Both the position numbers and the translations under genes were made by a program. Of a stretch of DNA of 64,000 bases, positions 38,907-47,377 are shown one piece after another (within the stretch, counting starts at the first letter, position 1; every line of letters starts with the position of its first letter). Source of the DNA: Pseudomonas benzenivorans. Lineage in GTDB: Bacteria; Pseudomonadota; Gammaproteobacteria; Pseudomonadales; Pseudomonadaceae. The stretch spans positions 220,808 to 284,807 of the forward strand of contig NZ_FNCT01000005.1 of assembly GCF_900100495.1 (NCBI RefSeq). Direction: 5' to 3'. Below the pieces are notes generated by a model. That model saw nothing but the letters and a program-made list of their open reading frames with translations, was not told the DNA's origin and ran no database searches.

Positions 38907-40220
38907 CTAGACCGCGTCGCGCGGCAACAGCAGCCCCAAGGGCAGGCAGACCCGCGCTTCCAGGCCGCCGCCGGAGCGGTTGCGCAGCTCGACGCTGCCG
39001 CCGTGCAGGGCGGCGATGCGCTTGACGATCGCCAGGCCCAGCCCGGCGCCCTGCCCGCCGCGGGCGCGGTCGCCGCGAATGAAGGGGTTGAACAGGTTGC
39101 CCAGCTCGGTCGGCTCGATCCCGGCGCCACGGTCGAGCACGCTGAGCACCACATAGGGCGCGCTGCAATCGCCGGAAACCGAGACGGCGACTTCCACCGC
39201 ATTGCCGCCATAGCGCAGGGCGTTCTCGATCAGGTTGACCAACAGGCGCTTGATCGATACCCGCCGCAGCGGGAACGCCGGCACCGGCTCCAGGCACAGG
39301 CGCACCAGCTCCCGCTGCTGGTTGTAGGGCGCTACCACCTCGCGGACCAGTTCGCCCAGGGCGAGCGCCTCCAGCGGCTCGTCGCGGCCGTCGCGGATGA
39401 AGGCGAGGAACTGGTCGAGGATCGCGTCCATGTCCTCGATGTCGCGGACCATGTCCTCGGTCAGTTCCGAGTCGCCCTTGAGGAACTCCATGGACAGGCG
39501 CAGACGGGTCAGCGGCGTGCGCAGGTCGTGCGACACCCCGGCGAGCATCAGCTCGCGCTCGCGGGCGGCCTGCTCGACGTCCTCGGCCATCTGGTTGAAG
39601 GCGCGGTAGACCTCGGCCATCTCGCTCGGCGTATCGCCGACCGGCAGGCGCACGCTGCGCCCCTTGCCGATCTGCCGGGCGGCGAACACCAGGCGCTTGA
39701 GCGGTGCGCTGAGCTGGCGCACGAAGATCCAGGCCGCCGCGGTGGACAACAGGCCGATGCCGAGGAACCAGCCGAGCACGCTCCAGATCCGCTGGCCGCG
39801 CAGCGGGTGCGGGTACATCGGTACGCGCAGCCAGTCGCCGCCCAGCGCCGGGGCATAGACCCAGAGCGCCGGCGGGCTTTTCAGGCGCACCCGCACCTCG
39901 GTCTCGGGCCCCAGTTCGGCCTGCATCTGGCGCTGAAAAATCTCGCTGTACGGCCAGTGCTGCTCGCTGGCCGGCACCGTTCTATGCGGCACCCGCTCGA
40001 GCCCCGCCGCTGCGCCGATATGCTCGCGGTCCTCCGGGGCGGCCGCCCAGTAGGCGCGCAGGGTCAGGGCCGCACCATGGCTGTATTGGCGGTCGACCAG
40101 CACGTCCTCGTTCATCATCAGATAAACCAGGGTCAGCGCCTTGGAGAACAGCACCACGATCAGCACCAGCCAGAGGGTGCGGGCGAAGAAGCTTTGCGGG
40201 AACCAGAGCGGGGTTTTCAT
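38907..40220 (-). CDS. envZ: Sensor histidine kinase EnvZ (AmgS-like)
   Basis: 437 residues. Helix 1 (about 15-36), periplasmic loop (37-145), helix 2 (146-167), HAMP (about 168-220), dimerisation domain with AGVSHDLRTPLTRLRL (H231) and an ATPase domain with NLIENALRYGG and GAGLGLAIVKRIAALHGG. Gene order with OmpR and Tex corresponds to P. aeruginosa PA5199 (AmgS), which responds to envelope stress from aminoglycosides. Start at 40220 because the N-terminal helix follows at once; the upstream frame reads into a repeat. No good Shine-Dalgarno is seen, and 119 bases separate it from ompR. Confidence 0.94.
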   Translation of the reverse strand: MKTPLWFPQSFFARTLWLVLIVVLFSKALTLVYLMMNEDVLVDRQYSHGAALTLRAYWAAAPEDREHIGAAAGLERVPHRTVPASEQHWPYSEIFQRQMQAELGPETEVRVRLKSPPALWVYAPALGGDWLRVPMYPHPLRGQRIWSVLGWFLGIGLLSTAAAWIFVRQLSAPLKRLVFAARQIGKGRSVRLPVGDTPSEMAEVYRAFNQMAEDVEQAARERELMLAGVSHDLRTPLTRLRLSMEFLKGDSELTEDMVRDIEDMDAILDQFLAFIRDGRDEPLEALALGELVREVVAPYNQQRELVRLCLEPVPAFPLRRVSIKRLLVNLIENALRYGGNAVEVAVSVSGDCSAPYVVLSVLDRGAGIEPTELGNLFNPFIRGDRARGGQGAGLGLAIVKRIAALHGGSVELRNRSGGGLEARVCLPLGLLLPRDAV

Positions 40221-40241
40221 GACGCGATCACAGGGGATTGA

Positions 40242-40341
40242 AGGGTGGGTTAGCCGCGTAGCGGCATAACCCGCCATGCGGCCCGAAGGGGCGCCAGACT
40301 TGAGCGCCTTTGGTGGGTTACGCCTTCGGCTAACCCACCCT
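40242..40341. repeat. MITE-like palindromic element between ompR and envZ
   Basis: 100 bases with perfect 15-bp terminal inverted repeats: AGGGTGGGTTAGCCG (40242-40256) and CGGCTAACCCACCCT (40327-40341), plus an inner GGTGGGTTACGCC. It lies inside the ompR-envZ operon, and its end overlaps the TAG stop codon of ompR (40340-40342). Confidence 0.8.
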
Positions 40342-41077
40342 ACGATTTGGCTCCATCTGGCACGAACACATAGCCCACGCCCCAGACCGTCTGGATATAG
40401 CGCGGCTTGGACGGGTCCGGCTCGATCAGCCGGCGCAGGCGCGAGATCTGCACGTCGATCGAGCGCTCCAGGGCGTCCCACTCGCGGCCGCGGGCCAGAT
40501 TCATCAGCTTGTCGCGGGTCAGCGGCTCGCGGGCGTGCTGCACTAGGGCCTTGAGCACGGCGAACTCGCCGGTGGTGAGCATCTGCACCTCATCGCCCTT
40601 CTTCAGCTCGCGGGTGGCCAGCGACAACTGGTAGTCGCCGAAGCTCACCGTCTCGTCCTCGCTGCCCGGCGCGCCTGGCACCACCGGCGCCTGGCGGCGC
40701 AGCACGGCCTTGATCCGCGCCAGCAGTTCGCGCGGGTTGAAGGGCTTGGCCAGGTAGTCGTCGGCGCCCAGCTCCAGGCCCTGGATGCGGCTGGCCTCGT
40801 CGCCCTTGGCGGTGAGCATGATGATCGGCACCTGGTTGTTCGCCGCACGCAACCGGCGGCAGGCGGACAGACCGTCCTCGCCCGGCAGCATCAGGTCGAG
40901 CACCACCAGGTTGAACAGCTCGCGCGCCAGCAGGCGATCCATCTGCTCGACGTTCTCCACCGCGCGCACGCGGTAGCCCTGCTCGGCGAAGAAACGCTCG
41001 AGCAGACGCCGGAGACGGGCATCGTCATCGACCACCAGGATTTTCTCGCCTTCGACCGGACCTGCAGTGCTGCTCAT
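40340..41077 (-). CDS. ompR: Response regulator OmpR (AmgR-like)
   Basis: 245 residues. Receiver domain with VVDDD (15-19), phospho-acceptor D61 (VVLDLMLPGEDG), T89 and K111 (AKPFNPRE), and a C-terminal winged helix with GREWDALERSIDVQISRLRRLIE. DNA-binding partner of EnvZ; the P. aeruginosa counterpart AmgR (PA5200) protects against aminoglycoside-induced membrane damage. AAGGAG lies six bases before the ATG. Its stop codon falls within a repeat element, so its last residue (VPDGAKS) may have been fixed by that insertion. Confidence 0.95.
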   Translation of the reverse strand: MSSTAGPVEGEKILVVDDDARLRRLLERFFAEQGYRVRAVENVEQMDRLLARELFNLVVLDLMLPGEDGLSACRRLRAANNQVPIIMLTAKGDEASRIQGLELGADDYLAKPFNPRELLARIKAVLRRQAPVVPGAPGSEDETVSFGDYQLSLATRELKKGDEVQMLTTGEFAVLKALVQHAREPLTRDKLMNLARGREWDALERSIDVQISRLRRLIEPDPSKPRYIQTVWGVGYVFVPDGAKS

Positions 41078-41211
41078 AGGGGCTCCTTGACCGCGAAGCT
41101 GCGGCGCCCAGGCGAGCGCGAACAGTTTCCTAGGCCGGCATTATGGCCCAGCCGCCCGCTACGGCGTGCGGGCCATTGTTAGCAGATTTTTCCCGGCCGA
41201 CGGAGGCGTCC

Positions 41212-41301
41212 GTAGGGTGCGCGGGGCCGCCTAGGCCATGCGCACCGGCTGTCATGCCCCGGACCTGATGCGCGCGGCCTAGGAGTCCATATACACCCTA
41301 C
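41212..41301. repeat. GTAGGGTG...CACCCTAC repeat before tex
   Basis: 90 bases bounded by GTAGGGTG (41212-41219) and CACCCTAC (41294-41301). The gap 41078-41408 (331 bases) between divergent ompR and tex holds this repeat and otherwise only leader sequence; I see no gene there. Only about 107 bases separate the repeat from the tex start, so the promoter of tex must lie in or close to the repeat. Confidence 0.65.
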
Positions 41302-41408
41302 CTAAGGCTGCCAAGCGCTTCGCTTGCCGCTCACAACTTGCCTCTTGGGTATAATGCCGGCCTTTTGCGGCAGGCCGGCCTGCCTTCATTTCCCTGTCAG
41401 GTGGCTCT

Positions 41409-43733
41409 ATGGACAGCATCAACAACCGCATCGCCGAAGAACTGGGCGTGCGCCCGCAACAGGTCGCCGCCGCCGTGGCGCTGCTCGACGAGGGCTCGAC
41501 CGTGCCCTTCATCGCGCGCTATCGGAAAGAGGTGACCGGCAGCCTGGACGACACCCAGTTGCGCAACCTGGAGGAGCGCCTGCGCTACCTGCGCGAGCTG
41601 GACGAGCGCCGCGCGAGCATCCTCGCCAGCATCGAGGAACAGGGCAAGCTGACCCCGGAACTCGCCCGCGAGATCAACCTGGCCGACACCAAGACGCGCC
41701 TGGAAGACTTGTATTTGCCGTACAAGCAGAAGCGCCGCACCAAGGGCCAGATCGCCCTGGAAGCCGGCCTCGGCGAACTGGCCGACGCCCTGTTCAACGA
41801 CCCGAACCTGGCCCCGGAGAGCGAGGCGGCGCGCTTCGTCGACGCCGAGAAGGGCTTTGCCGACATCAAGGCGGTGCTCGAAGGCGCCAAGTACATCCTT
41901 ATGGAACGCTTCGCCGAGGACGCCAGCCTGCTCAGCAACCTGCGCGGCTTCCTCAAGGAGCACGCCACCCTCAGCGCCCGCGTGGTCGCCGGCAAGGAAG
42001 AGGACGGCGCCAAGTTCCGCGACTACTTCGAACACGACGAGCGCTTCAAGAACACCCCGTCGCACCGCGCCCTGGCGATCTTCCGCGGGCGCAACGAGGG
42101 CGTGCTCAGCGCCAGCCTCAAGGTCGGCGAGGAACTCCCCGGCACCCTGCACCCGTGCGAGCTGATGATCGGCGAGCGCTTCGCCATCGAGCAGCGCGGG
42201 CGCGCCGCCGACAAGTGGCTGGGCGAGGTGGTGCGCTGGACCTGGAAGGTCAAGCTCTATACCCACCTGGAAACCGACCTGCTCGGCGAGCTGCGCGAAG
42301 GCGCCGAGGACGAGGCGATCAGCGTGTTCGCCCGCAACCTGCACGACCTGCTGCTGGCCGCGCCGGCCGGCCCGCGCGCGACCCTCGGCCTCGACCCGGG
42401 CCTGCGCACCGGCTGCAAGGTGGCGGTGGTGGATGCCACCGGCAAGCTGCTGGACACCGCCACCGTCTACCCGCACGTGCCGCGCAACGACTGGGACGGC
42501 ACCCTCAACACCCTGGCCAAGCTGTGCGCCAAGCATGGCGTCGACCTGATCGCCATCGGCAACGGCACCGCCAGCCGCGAGACCGACAAGCTGGCCGCCG
42601 AACTGATCAAGAAGTACCCCGGCCTGAAGCTGACCAAGGTCATGGTCAGCGAGGCCGGCGCCTCGGTGTACTCGGCCTCCGAGCTGGCCGCCAAGGAATT
42701 CCCCGAGCTGGACGTCTCGCTGCGCGGCGCGGTGTCCATCGCCCGGCGCCTGCAGGACCCGCTGGCCGAGCTGGTGAAGATCGATGCGAAATCCATCGGC
42801 GTCGGCCAGTACCAGCACGACGTGTCCCAGCTCAAGCTGGCGCGCAGCCTGGACGCGGTGGTGGAAGACTGCGTGAACGCCGTCGGCGTCGACGTCAACA
42901 CTGCCTCCGCCGCGCTGCTGGCGCGGATCTCCGGGCTCAACGCGACCCTGGCGCAGAACATCGTCGCGCACCGCGACGCCCACGGCGCGTTCAAGACCCG
43001 CGACGCGCTGAAGAAGGTCCCGCGCCTCGGCGAGAAGACCTTCGAGCAGGCCGCCGGCTTCCTCCGCGTGATGAACGGCGACAACCCGCTGGACGCCTCG
43101 GCGGTGCACCCGGAAACCTACCCGCTGGTGCAGCGCATCGCCTTGGACACCGGCCGCGACATCCGCTCGCTGATCGGCGACGCCGGCTACCTCAAGCGCC
43201 TCGACCCGCAGAAATTCACCGACGAAAGCTTCGGCCTGGTGACCGTCGGCGACATCCTCCAGGAACTCGAGAAGCCCGGCCGCGACCCGCGCCCGGAGTT
43301 CAAGACCGCCGAATTCCAGGACGGTGTGGAAACCCTCAAGGACCTCGAGCTGGGGATGATCCTCGAGGGCGTGGTGACCAACGTCACCAACTTCGGCGCC
43401 TTCGTCGACATCGGCGTGCACCAGGACGGCTTGGTGCACATCTCGGCGCTGTCGGAGAAGTTCGTCAAGGACCCGCGCGAGGCGGTCAAGGCCGGCGACG
43501 TGGTCAAGGTCAAGGTGCTCGAGGTGGATATCCCGCGTAACCGCATCGCCCTGTCGATGCGCATGAGCGATACCCCGGGCGAAAAAGTCGAAGGTCCGCG
43601 CGGTGGGTCGCGTGGCGGCAGTCCGCGCGGCAATGCACCGCGTAGCGAGCGCCACTCCAGCCAGGACAAGCCGGCCCCGGCGGGTGCCGGCATGGCCTCG
43701 CTGTTCGCCAACGCCAAGCAATTGAGGAAGTGA
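41409..43733 (+). CDS. tex: Tex family S1 RNA-binding transcription accessory protein
   Basis: 774 residues, normal Tex length. Domains in order: helical Tex N-domain (1-~200, with [19 protein letters not shown]), YqgF/RNase H-like domain (about 320-440, [17 protein letters not shown]), helix-hairpin-helix region (about 490-560, [18 protein letters not shown]) and an S1 domain (about 650-720, [21 protein letters not shown]). The tail is glycine, serine and arginine rich. Cytoplasmic nucleic-acid-binding protein linked to transcription and stress survival. A thioesterase gene follows at once. Confidence 0.97.
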   Translation: MDSINNRIAEELGVRPQQVAAAVALLDEGSTVPFIARYRKEVTGSLDDTQLRNLEERLRYLRELDERRASILASIEEQGKLTPELAREINLADTKTRLEDLYLPYKQKRRTKGQIALEAGLGELADALFNDPNLAPESEAARFVDAEKGFADIKAVLEGAKYILMERFAEDASLLSNLRGFLKEHATLSARVVAGKEEDGAKFRDYFEHDERFKNTPSHRALAIFRGRNEGVLSASLKVGEELPGTLHPCELMIGERFAIEQRGRAADKWLGEVVRWTWKVKLYTHLETDLLGELREGAEDEAISVFARNLHDLLLAAPAGPRATLGLDPGLRTGCKVAVVDATGKLLDTATVYPHVPRNDWDGTLNTLAKLCAKHGVDLIAIGNGTASRETDKLAAELIKKYPGLKLTKVMVSEAGASVYSASELAAKEFPELDVSLRGAVSIARRLQDPLAELVKIDAKSIGVGQYQHDVSQLKLARSLDAVVEDCVNAVGVDVNTASAALLARISGLNATLAQNIVAHRDAHGAFKTRDALKKVPRLGEKTFEQAAGFLRVMNGDNPLDASAVHPETYPLVQRIALDTGRDIRSLIGDAGYLKRLDPQKFTDESFGLVTVGDILQELEKPGRDPRPEFKTAEFQDGVETLKDLELGMILEGVVTNVTNFGAFVDIGVHQDGLVHISALSEKFVKDPREAVKAGDVVKVKVLEVDIPRNRIALSMRMSDTPGEKVEGPRGGSRGGSPRGNAPRSERHSSQDKPAPAGAGMASLFANAKQLRK

Positions 43734-43735
43734 GC

Positions 43736-44122
43736 ATGAGCAGTACCTCCCCGGTCGGCCAGGACAGCGCCTTCAGCAAGCTGCTCGGCATGACCATCGA
43801 CAAAGCCGAGAATGGCGAATCCCAGGTGCGCATGAGCATGCAGGATCATCTGCTCAACCTGCACGGGCGCATGCACGGCGGCGCGCTGTTCTCGCTGATC
43901 GACACCGCCCTCGGCCAGGCCAGCCACAGCCTGTTCGGCGGCCAGGCCGGCAGCATGACCCTGGAGTGCAAGGTCAACTACATCCGCGCGGTCAACGAAG
44001 GCGAGATCGTCTGCAACGCCCGTGTGCTGAATGCCGGGCGCAAGGTGCATGTGTTGGAGGCGCGGGTGCTGCAGGGCGAGAAACTGGTCGCCACGGCCCA
44101 GGCCACCTTCATCTGCAAGTGA
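43736..44122 (+). CDS. PaaI-type hotdog thioesterase
   Basis: 128 residues. Hotdog fold with HGRMHGGALFSLIDTALGQA, the PaaI-type substrate and catalytic segment, followed by LECKVNYIRAVNEGEI. It hydrolyses acyl- or aryl-CoA thioesters; the substrate is unknown. GAGGAAG (43724-43730) lies at the end of tex, and the ATG starts two bases after the tex stop, so the two genes are coupled. A GTG at 43730 would also be in frame but removes the ribosome-binding site. Corresponds by position to PA5202. Confidence 0.9.
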   Translation: MSSTSPVGQDSAFSKLLGMTIDKAENGESQVRMSMQDHLLNLHGRMHGGALFSLIDTALGQASHSLFGGQAGSMTLECKVNYIRAVNEGEIVCNARVLNAGRKVHVLEARVLQGEKLVATAQATFICK

Positions 44123-44384
44123 GCCGCCAGGCCCGGCGCGCCGACAGCGGCCGCCGGCCCCAGGTGGTCGAGGCCGAAGCGCACCCGGGCGACAAGCGGT
44201 CGCTAAGGAACAAGCGACCTTCGCCTGGGTGTAATTTCTTATCCTGCCGCTGGTCTAGGGTATCCAGGCCGCAGCCCACCGCAGCCGACCGGTCGCGGCG
44301 CAATGCGCGGTTACCGATTCCCCCCTTGTAGAGCTCAGGCTCAGCCCCCATATTGGGCCGACCGACGCGTGAAGGAATGCAATC

Positions 44385-45965
44385 TTGAGCGACCTGTTCT
44401 CCCGCCGCCTGGCCCTGCTCGGCGAGCGCGCCAACCTCTCCCTGCTTTCCCAGTGCCTGCATGGCATCGAGCGCGAATGCCTGCGCGTCGACAGCGACGG
44501 CCAGCTGGCGCTGACCCCGCACCCGCTGGCGCTCGGCTCGGCGCTGACCCACCCGCAGATCACCACCGACTATTCCGAGTCGCTGCTGGAGTTCATCACT
44601 CCGGCCGAACCCGACCCGGCGACCACCCTGGCCGACCTCGAGCAGATCCACCGGTTTGCCTACAGCAAGCTCGACGGCGAGTACCTGTGGAGCCCGTCGA
44701 TGCCCTGTGCGCTGCCGGACGAGGAGACCATCCCGATCGCCCGCTACGGCGACTCGCATATCGGTCGGCTCAAGTACGTGTACCGCAAGGGCCTGGCGCT
44801 GCGTTACGGCAAGACCATGCAATGCATCGCCGGCATCCACTACAACTTCTCCCTGCCGGACAGCCTGTGGGCCTTGCTGCAGCAGGCCGAGGGCGACAGC
44901 CGCAGCGCGCGCGACTACCAGTCGGCGCGCTATATCGGCCTGATCCGCAACTTCCGCCGCTACAGCTGGCTGCTGATGTACCTGTTCGGCGCTTCTCCCG
45001 CCTTGGACCAGGGCTTTATGCGCGGCCGCCCGCACAAGTTGCAGCAGCTCGACGCCGACACCCTCTACCTGCCCTACGCCACCAGCCTGCGCATGAGCGA
45101 CCTGGGCTACCAGAGCAGCGCCCAGGCCGGTCTGACGCCCTGCTACAACGACCTGGCCAGCTACACCGACAGCCTGCGCCAGGCGGTCGGCACGCCCTAC
45201 CCGCCCTATGTCGAGATCGGCACGCAGAAGGACGGCGAGTGGCTGCAACTGAATACCAACATCCTGCAGATCGAGAACGAGTACTACTCGAACATCCGCC
45301 CGAAGCGCGTGACCCACAGCGGCGAGCGGCCGATCCAGGCGCTGATGGCGCGCGGCGTGCAGTACGTCGAGGTGCGCTGCCTGGACATCAACCCGTTCCT
45401 GCCGCTAGGCATCGACCTGGTCGAGGCACGCTTCCTCGATGCCTTCCTGCTGTTCTGCGCGCTGCAGGACAGCCCGCTGCTGCAGAGCGGCGAATGCCAC
45501 GCCTGTACCGACAACTTCCTCAAGGTGGTCAAGGAAGGCCGGCGCCCCGGCCTGCACCTGCAGCGCCAGGGTCAGCCCGTGGCGCTGCACGCCTGGGCCC
45601 ATGAGTTGCTCGACAGCATCCAGCCACTGGCCGACCTGCTCGACCAAAGCCACGGCGGCAACGCCCACGGCCAGGCCTTGCAGAGCCAGCGCGGCAAGCT
45701 CGACGACCCGAGCCTGACGCCTTCGGCCCAGGTCCTCGCGCAGCTGCAACAGGGCGAGAGCTTCACCCAGTTCGCCCTGCGCCAGAGCAAGCAACACGCC
45801 GAGTACTTCCGCAGCCAGCCGCTGAGCGCCGAGCAGCAAGCCGCGTTCGAGGCCGCCGCCAGGCAATCGTTGCATGAGCAGGCGGAACTGGAAGCCCACG
45901 AGGAAGGTGATTTCGACAGCTTCGCCGCGGCCTACCAGGCGAGCATCCTCGCCCAGGCGCTTTGA
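44385..45965 (+). CDS. gshA: Glutamate-cysteine ligase
   Basis: 526 residues, proteobacterial GshA type 1, first step of glutathione synthesis: ATP-dependent joining of glutamate and cysteine in the cytoplasm. Visible are [44 protein letters not shown] and [16 protein letters not shown]. It starts at TTG 44385 with GAAGGA (44371-44376) upstream. An ATG CAA TCT TGA mini-frame (44377-44388) overlaps that start. The usual next gene in Pseudomonas is argA, which here is displaced by the cassette at 46-53.7 kb. Confidence 0.96.
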   Translation: MSDLFSRRLALLGERANLSLLSQCLHGIERECLRVDSDGQLALTPHPLALGSALTHPQITTDYSESLLEFITPAEPDPATTLADLEQIHRFAYSKLDGEYLWSPSMPCALPDEETIPIARYGDSHIGRLKYVYRKGLALRYGKTMQCIAGIHYNFSLPDSLWALLQQAEGDSRSARDYQSARYIGLIRNFRRYSWLLMYLFGASPALDQGFMRGRPHKLQQLDADTLYLPYATSLRMSDLGYQSSAQAGLTPCYNDLASYTDSLRQAVGTPYPPYVEIGTQKDGEWLQLNTNILQIENEYYSNIRPKRVTHSGERPIQALMARGVQYVEVRCLDINPFLPLGIDLVEARFLDAFLLFCALQDSPLLQSGECHACTDNFLKVVKEGRRPGLHLQRQGQPVALHAWAHELLDSIQPLADLLDQSHGGNAHGQALQSQRGKLDDPSLTPSAQVLAQLQQGESFTQFALRQSKQHAEYFRSQPLSAEQQAAFEAAARQSLHEQAELEAHEEGDFDSFAAAYQASILAQAL

Positions 45966-46123
45966 TCGCCCCGCAGTCCTGCAGACCTGGCGGCTGGCTC
46001 AGCGCCAGAGGGTCGACCCCGTCACAAAAGCAACCAATGGCACAGAAGCCGGGACCGGCGGCCCGGTGGTTCGCGTCCAACGCGGCTAGCATAGGCACAG
46101 AATGATCAACATGAGCCGCGCCC

Positions 46124-46327
46124 ATGGCGTCCGACGCCCAATCCGATGATGACCGCCAATGGAGCCTGGAAAGCCTGAACAAGGCCTACCAACAGGGCTA
46201 CATGGCCGGACTGACCGGCCAACCGGGCAGCCAGCAGCCTTACGCCGCCGAGGTTCCCGCTGCCGCCTGGGAGGCAGGCTGGGACGATGGTCACGAGCAG
46301 CTGGTACGCCAGCAGAAGAGTGCCTGA
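46124..46327 (+). CDS. RMF/CrpP-like small protein
   Basis: 67 residues. The core AYQQGYMAGLTGQPGSQQPY ... WEAGWDDGHEQL matches the plan of ribosome modulation factor (E. coli RMF: AHQRGYQAGIAGRS, then PY, then W..GW). RMF dimerises 70S ribosomes into 100S in stationary phase, and CrpP is a plasmid relative first described for ciprofloxacin resistance. The RMF cysteine before PY is replaced by glutamine, and the acidic N-terminus (SDAQSDDDRQW) replaces RMF's basic one, so ribosome binding is uncertain. No clear Shine-Dalgarno is seen. It lies between gshA and the T6SS cassette. Confidence 0.65.
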   Translation: MASDAQSDDDRQWSLESLNKAYQQGYMAGLTGQPGSQQPYAAEVPAAAWEAGWDDGHEQLVRQQKSA

Positions 46328-46672
46328 GCCGCCCTCCGACTGAACGATTCCCCCGGCGTTGCGATAGGCATTGGCTTATTCGCCGGCTTCCGACTGCGCA
46401 GTTTCTTGCGCGCCAGCCTGTGGATAATACTGTGGACACTTCCCCCTGAGCCCCGCCAGATCGGCCGCTCGACGGACCTGCGCCAACACTTGCACAGCAC
46501 TGCGCCAGTCTCTGCGCAGTTTTCCGTGACAGACTGCGCAATGCCCTCCCCTGCAGCCTTTACATTCTTATAACTTATTGTTTTTAAACAACTTTAAATA
46601 CATGGCACGATGCTCGCTATAGCCCCGGTTCCCGGATCGCGATGATCCATGAACCAGGCAAGGAGAGCACTC
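46328..46672. other. AT-richer leader region of the T6SS cassette
   Basis: 345 bases without a gene. The last 120 are markedly AT-rich, with a near-palindrome TTGTTT-TT-AAACAA (46578-46591) about 12 bases upstream of a candidate sigma-54 promoter. The composition contrasts with flanking DNA and may mark the left border of the acquired cassette. Confidence 0.5.
46603..46618 (+). promoter_or_regulatory. Candidate sigma-54 promoter of hcp
   Basis: TGGCACGATGCTCGCT has the -24 GG and -12 GC exactly ten bases apart and differs from the consensus TGGCACG-N4-TTGCW at one position. The predicted transcript start is about 12 bases downstream, giving a leader of roughly 45 bases before the hcp ATG. 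Sigma-54 control of hcp/vgrG genes is known in several Pseudomonas and Vibrio species. Confidence 0.6.
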
Positions 46673-47191
46673 ATGCCAACACCCGCGTATCTGTCCCTCG
46701 AAGGCACCAAACAAGGTCTGATCACCGCTGGCACCTTCACCGAGGACTCGGTCGGCAATATTTTCCAGGAAGGTCATGAGGACCAGATCCTGGTCCAGGC
46801 ATTCAACCATCAGGTGATCATCCCGCGCGATCCGCAGTCCGGCCAGCCGACCGGCCAGCGCGTGCACAAGCCGCTGATGATCACCAAGGTCTTCGACAAG
46901 TCCTCGCCACTGATCTTCAACTCGCTGACCTCCGGCGAGCGCCTGAGCAAGTGCCGCCTGGAGTGGTACCGCACTTCCTCCACCGGCACCCAGGAGCACT
47001 ACTTCACCATCGAGCTGGAAGACGCGGTGATCGTCGACGTGCAGTCGCGCATGCCGAACTGCCAGGACCCGGGCATGGCCCACTTCACCCACCTGGAAGA
47101 CGTCTACTTCACCTACCGCAAGATCGTCTGGACCCACGAAGTCTCCGGCACTTCCGGCTCCGACGACTGGCGCACGCCGATCTCCGCCTAA
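46673..47191 (+). CDS. hcp: Type VI secretion tube protein Hcp
   Basis: 172 residues of the Hcp family that starts MPTPAYLSLEG (the Pseudomonas H2-T6SS type), with SVGNIFQEGHEDQILVQAFNH, RVHKPLMITKVFDKSSP and the end GTSGSDDWRTPISA. Hcp hexamers stack into the inner tube and carry effectors and VgrG. AAGGAG (46660-46665) lies seven bases upstream. It is an orphan hcp: no tss structural genes are in the window, so it must use a T6SS encoded elsewhere. Confidence 0.96.
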   Translation: MPTPAYLSLEGTKQGLITAGTFTEDSVGNIFQEGHEDQILVQAFNHQVIIPRDPQSGQPTGQRVHKPLMITKVFDKSSPLIFNSLTSGERLSKCRLEWYRTSSTGTQEHYFTIELEDAVIVDVQSRMPNCQDPGMAHFTHLEDVYFTYRKIVWTHEVSGTSGSDDWRTPISA

Positions 47192-47220
47192 GTACCGGCT
47201 GAGTTCGCATCGCACCGCTT

Positions 47221-47250
47221 CGGCCAGGCATCGTCCTGGCCGTTGTGTTT
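47221..47250 (+). terminator. Hairpin between hcp and vgrG
   Basis: CGGCCAGG (47221-47228) pairs with CCTGGCCG (47235-47242) across a 6-base loop and is followed by TTGTGTTT. It could act as a partial terminator that lets hcp be made in excess over vgrG and the effector genes. Confidence 0.65.
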
Positions 47251-47377
47251 CAGTGCGATGGCCATACGAAAAAGTCGAATGCGCCCAGCCGTCAGGTCGA
47301 CGCGCTCGTAAAATGGCCGGCCTATTCATGGAACGATAACTCCCGGAGCCAAGGCTCATGGAACGGAGGAACAACGA

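Noticed and set aside
41397..43721. 774-codon minus-strand frame opposite tex
   Set aside because: Antisense shadow of tex caused by high third-position GC; no family resemblance.
44198..44219. 7-bp inverted repeat GGTCGCT/AGCGACC after the thioesterase gene
   Set aside because: Short, with no T-run; too weak to support a terminator.
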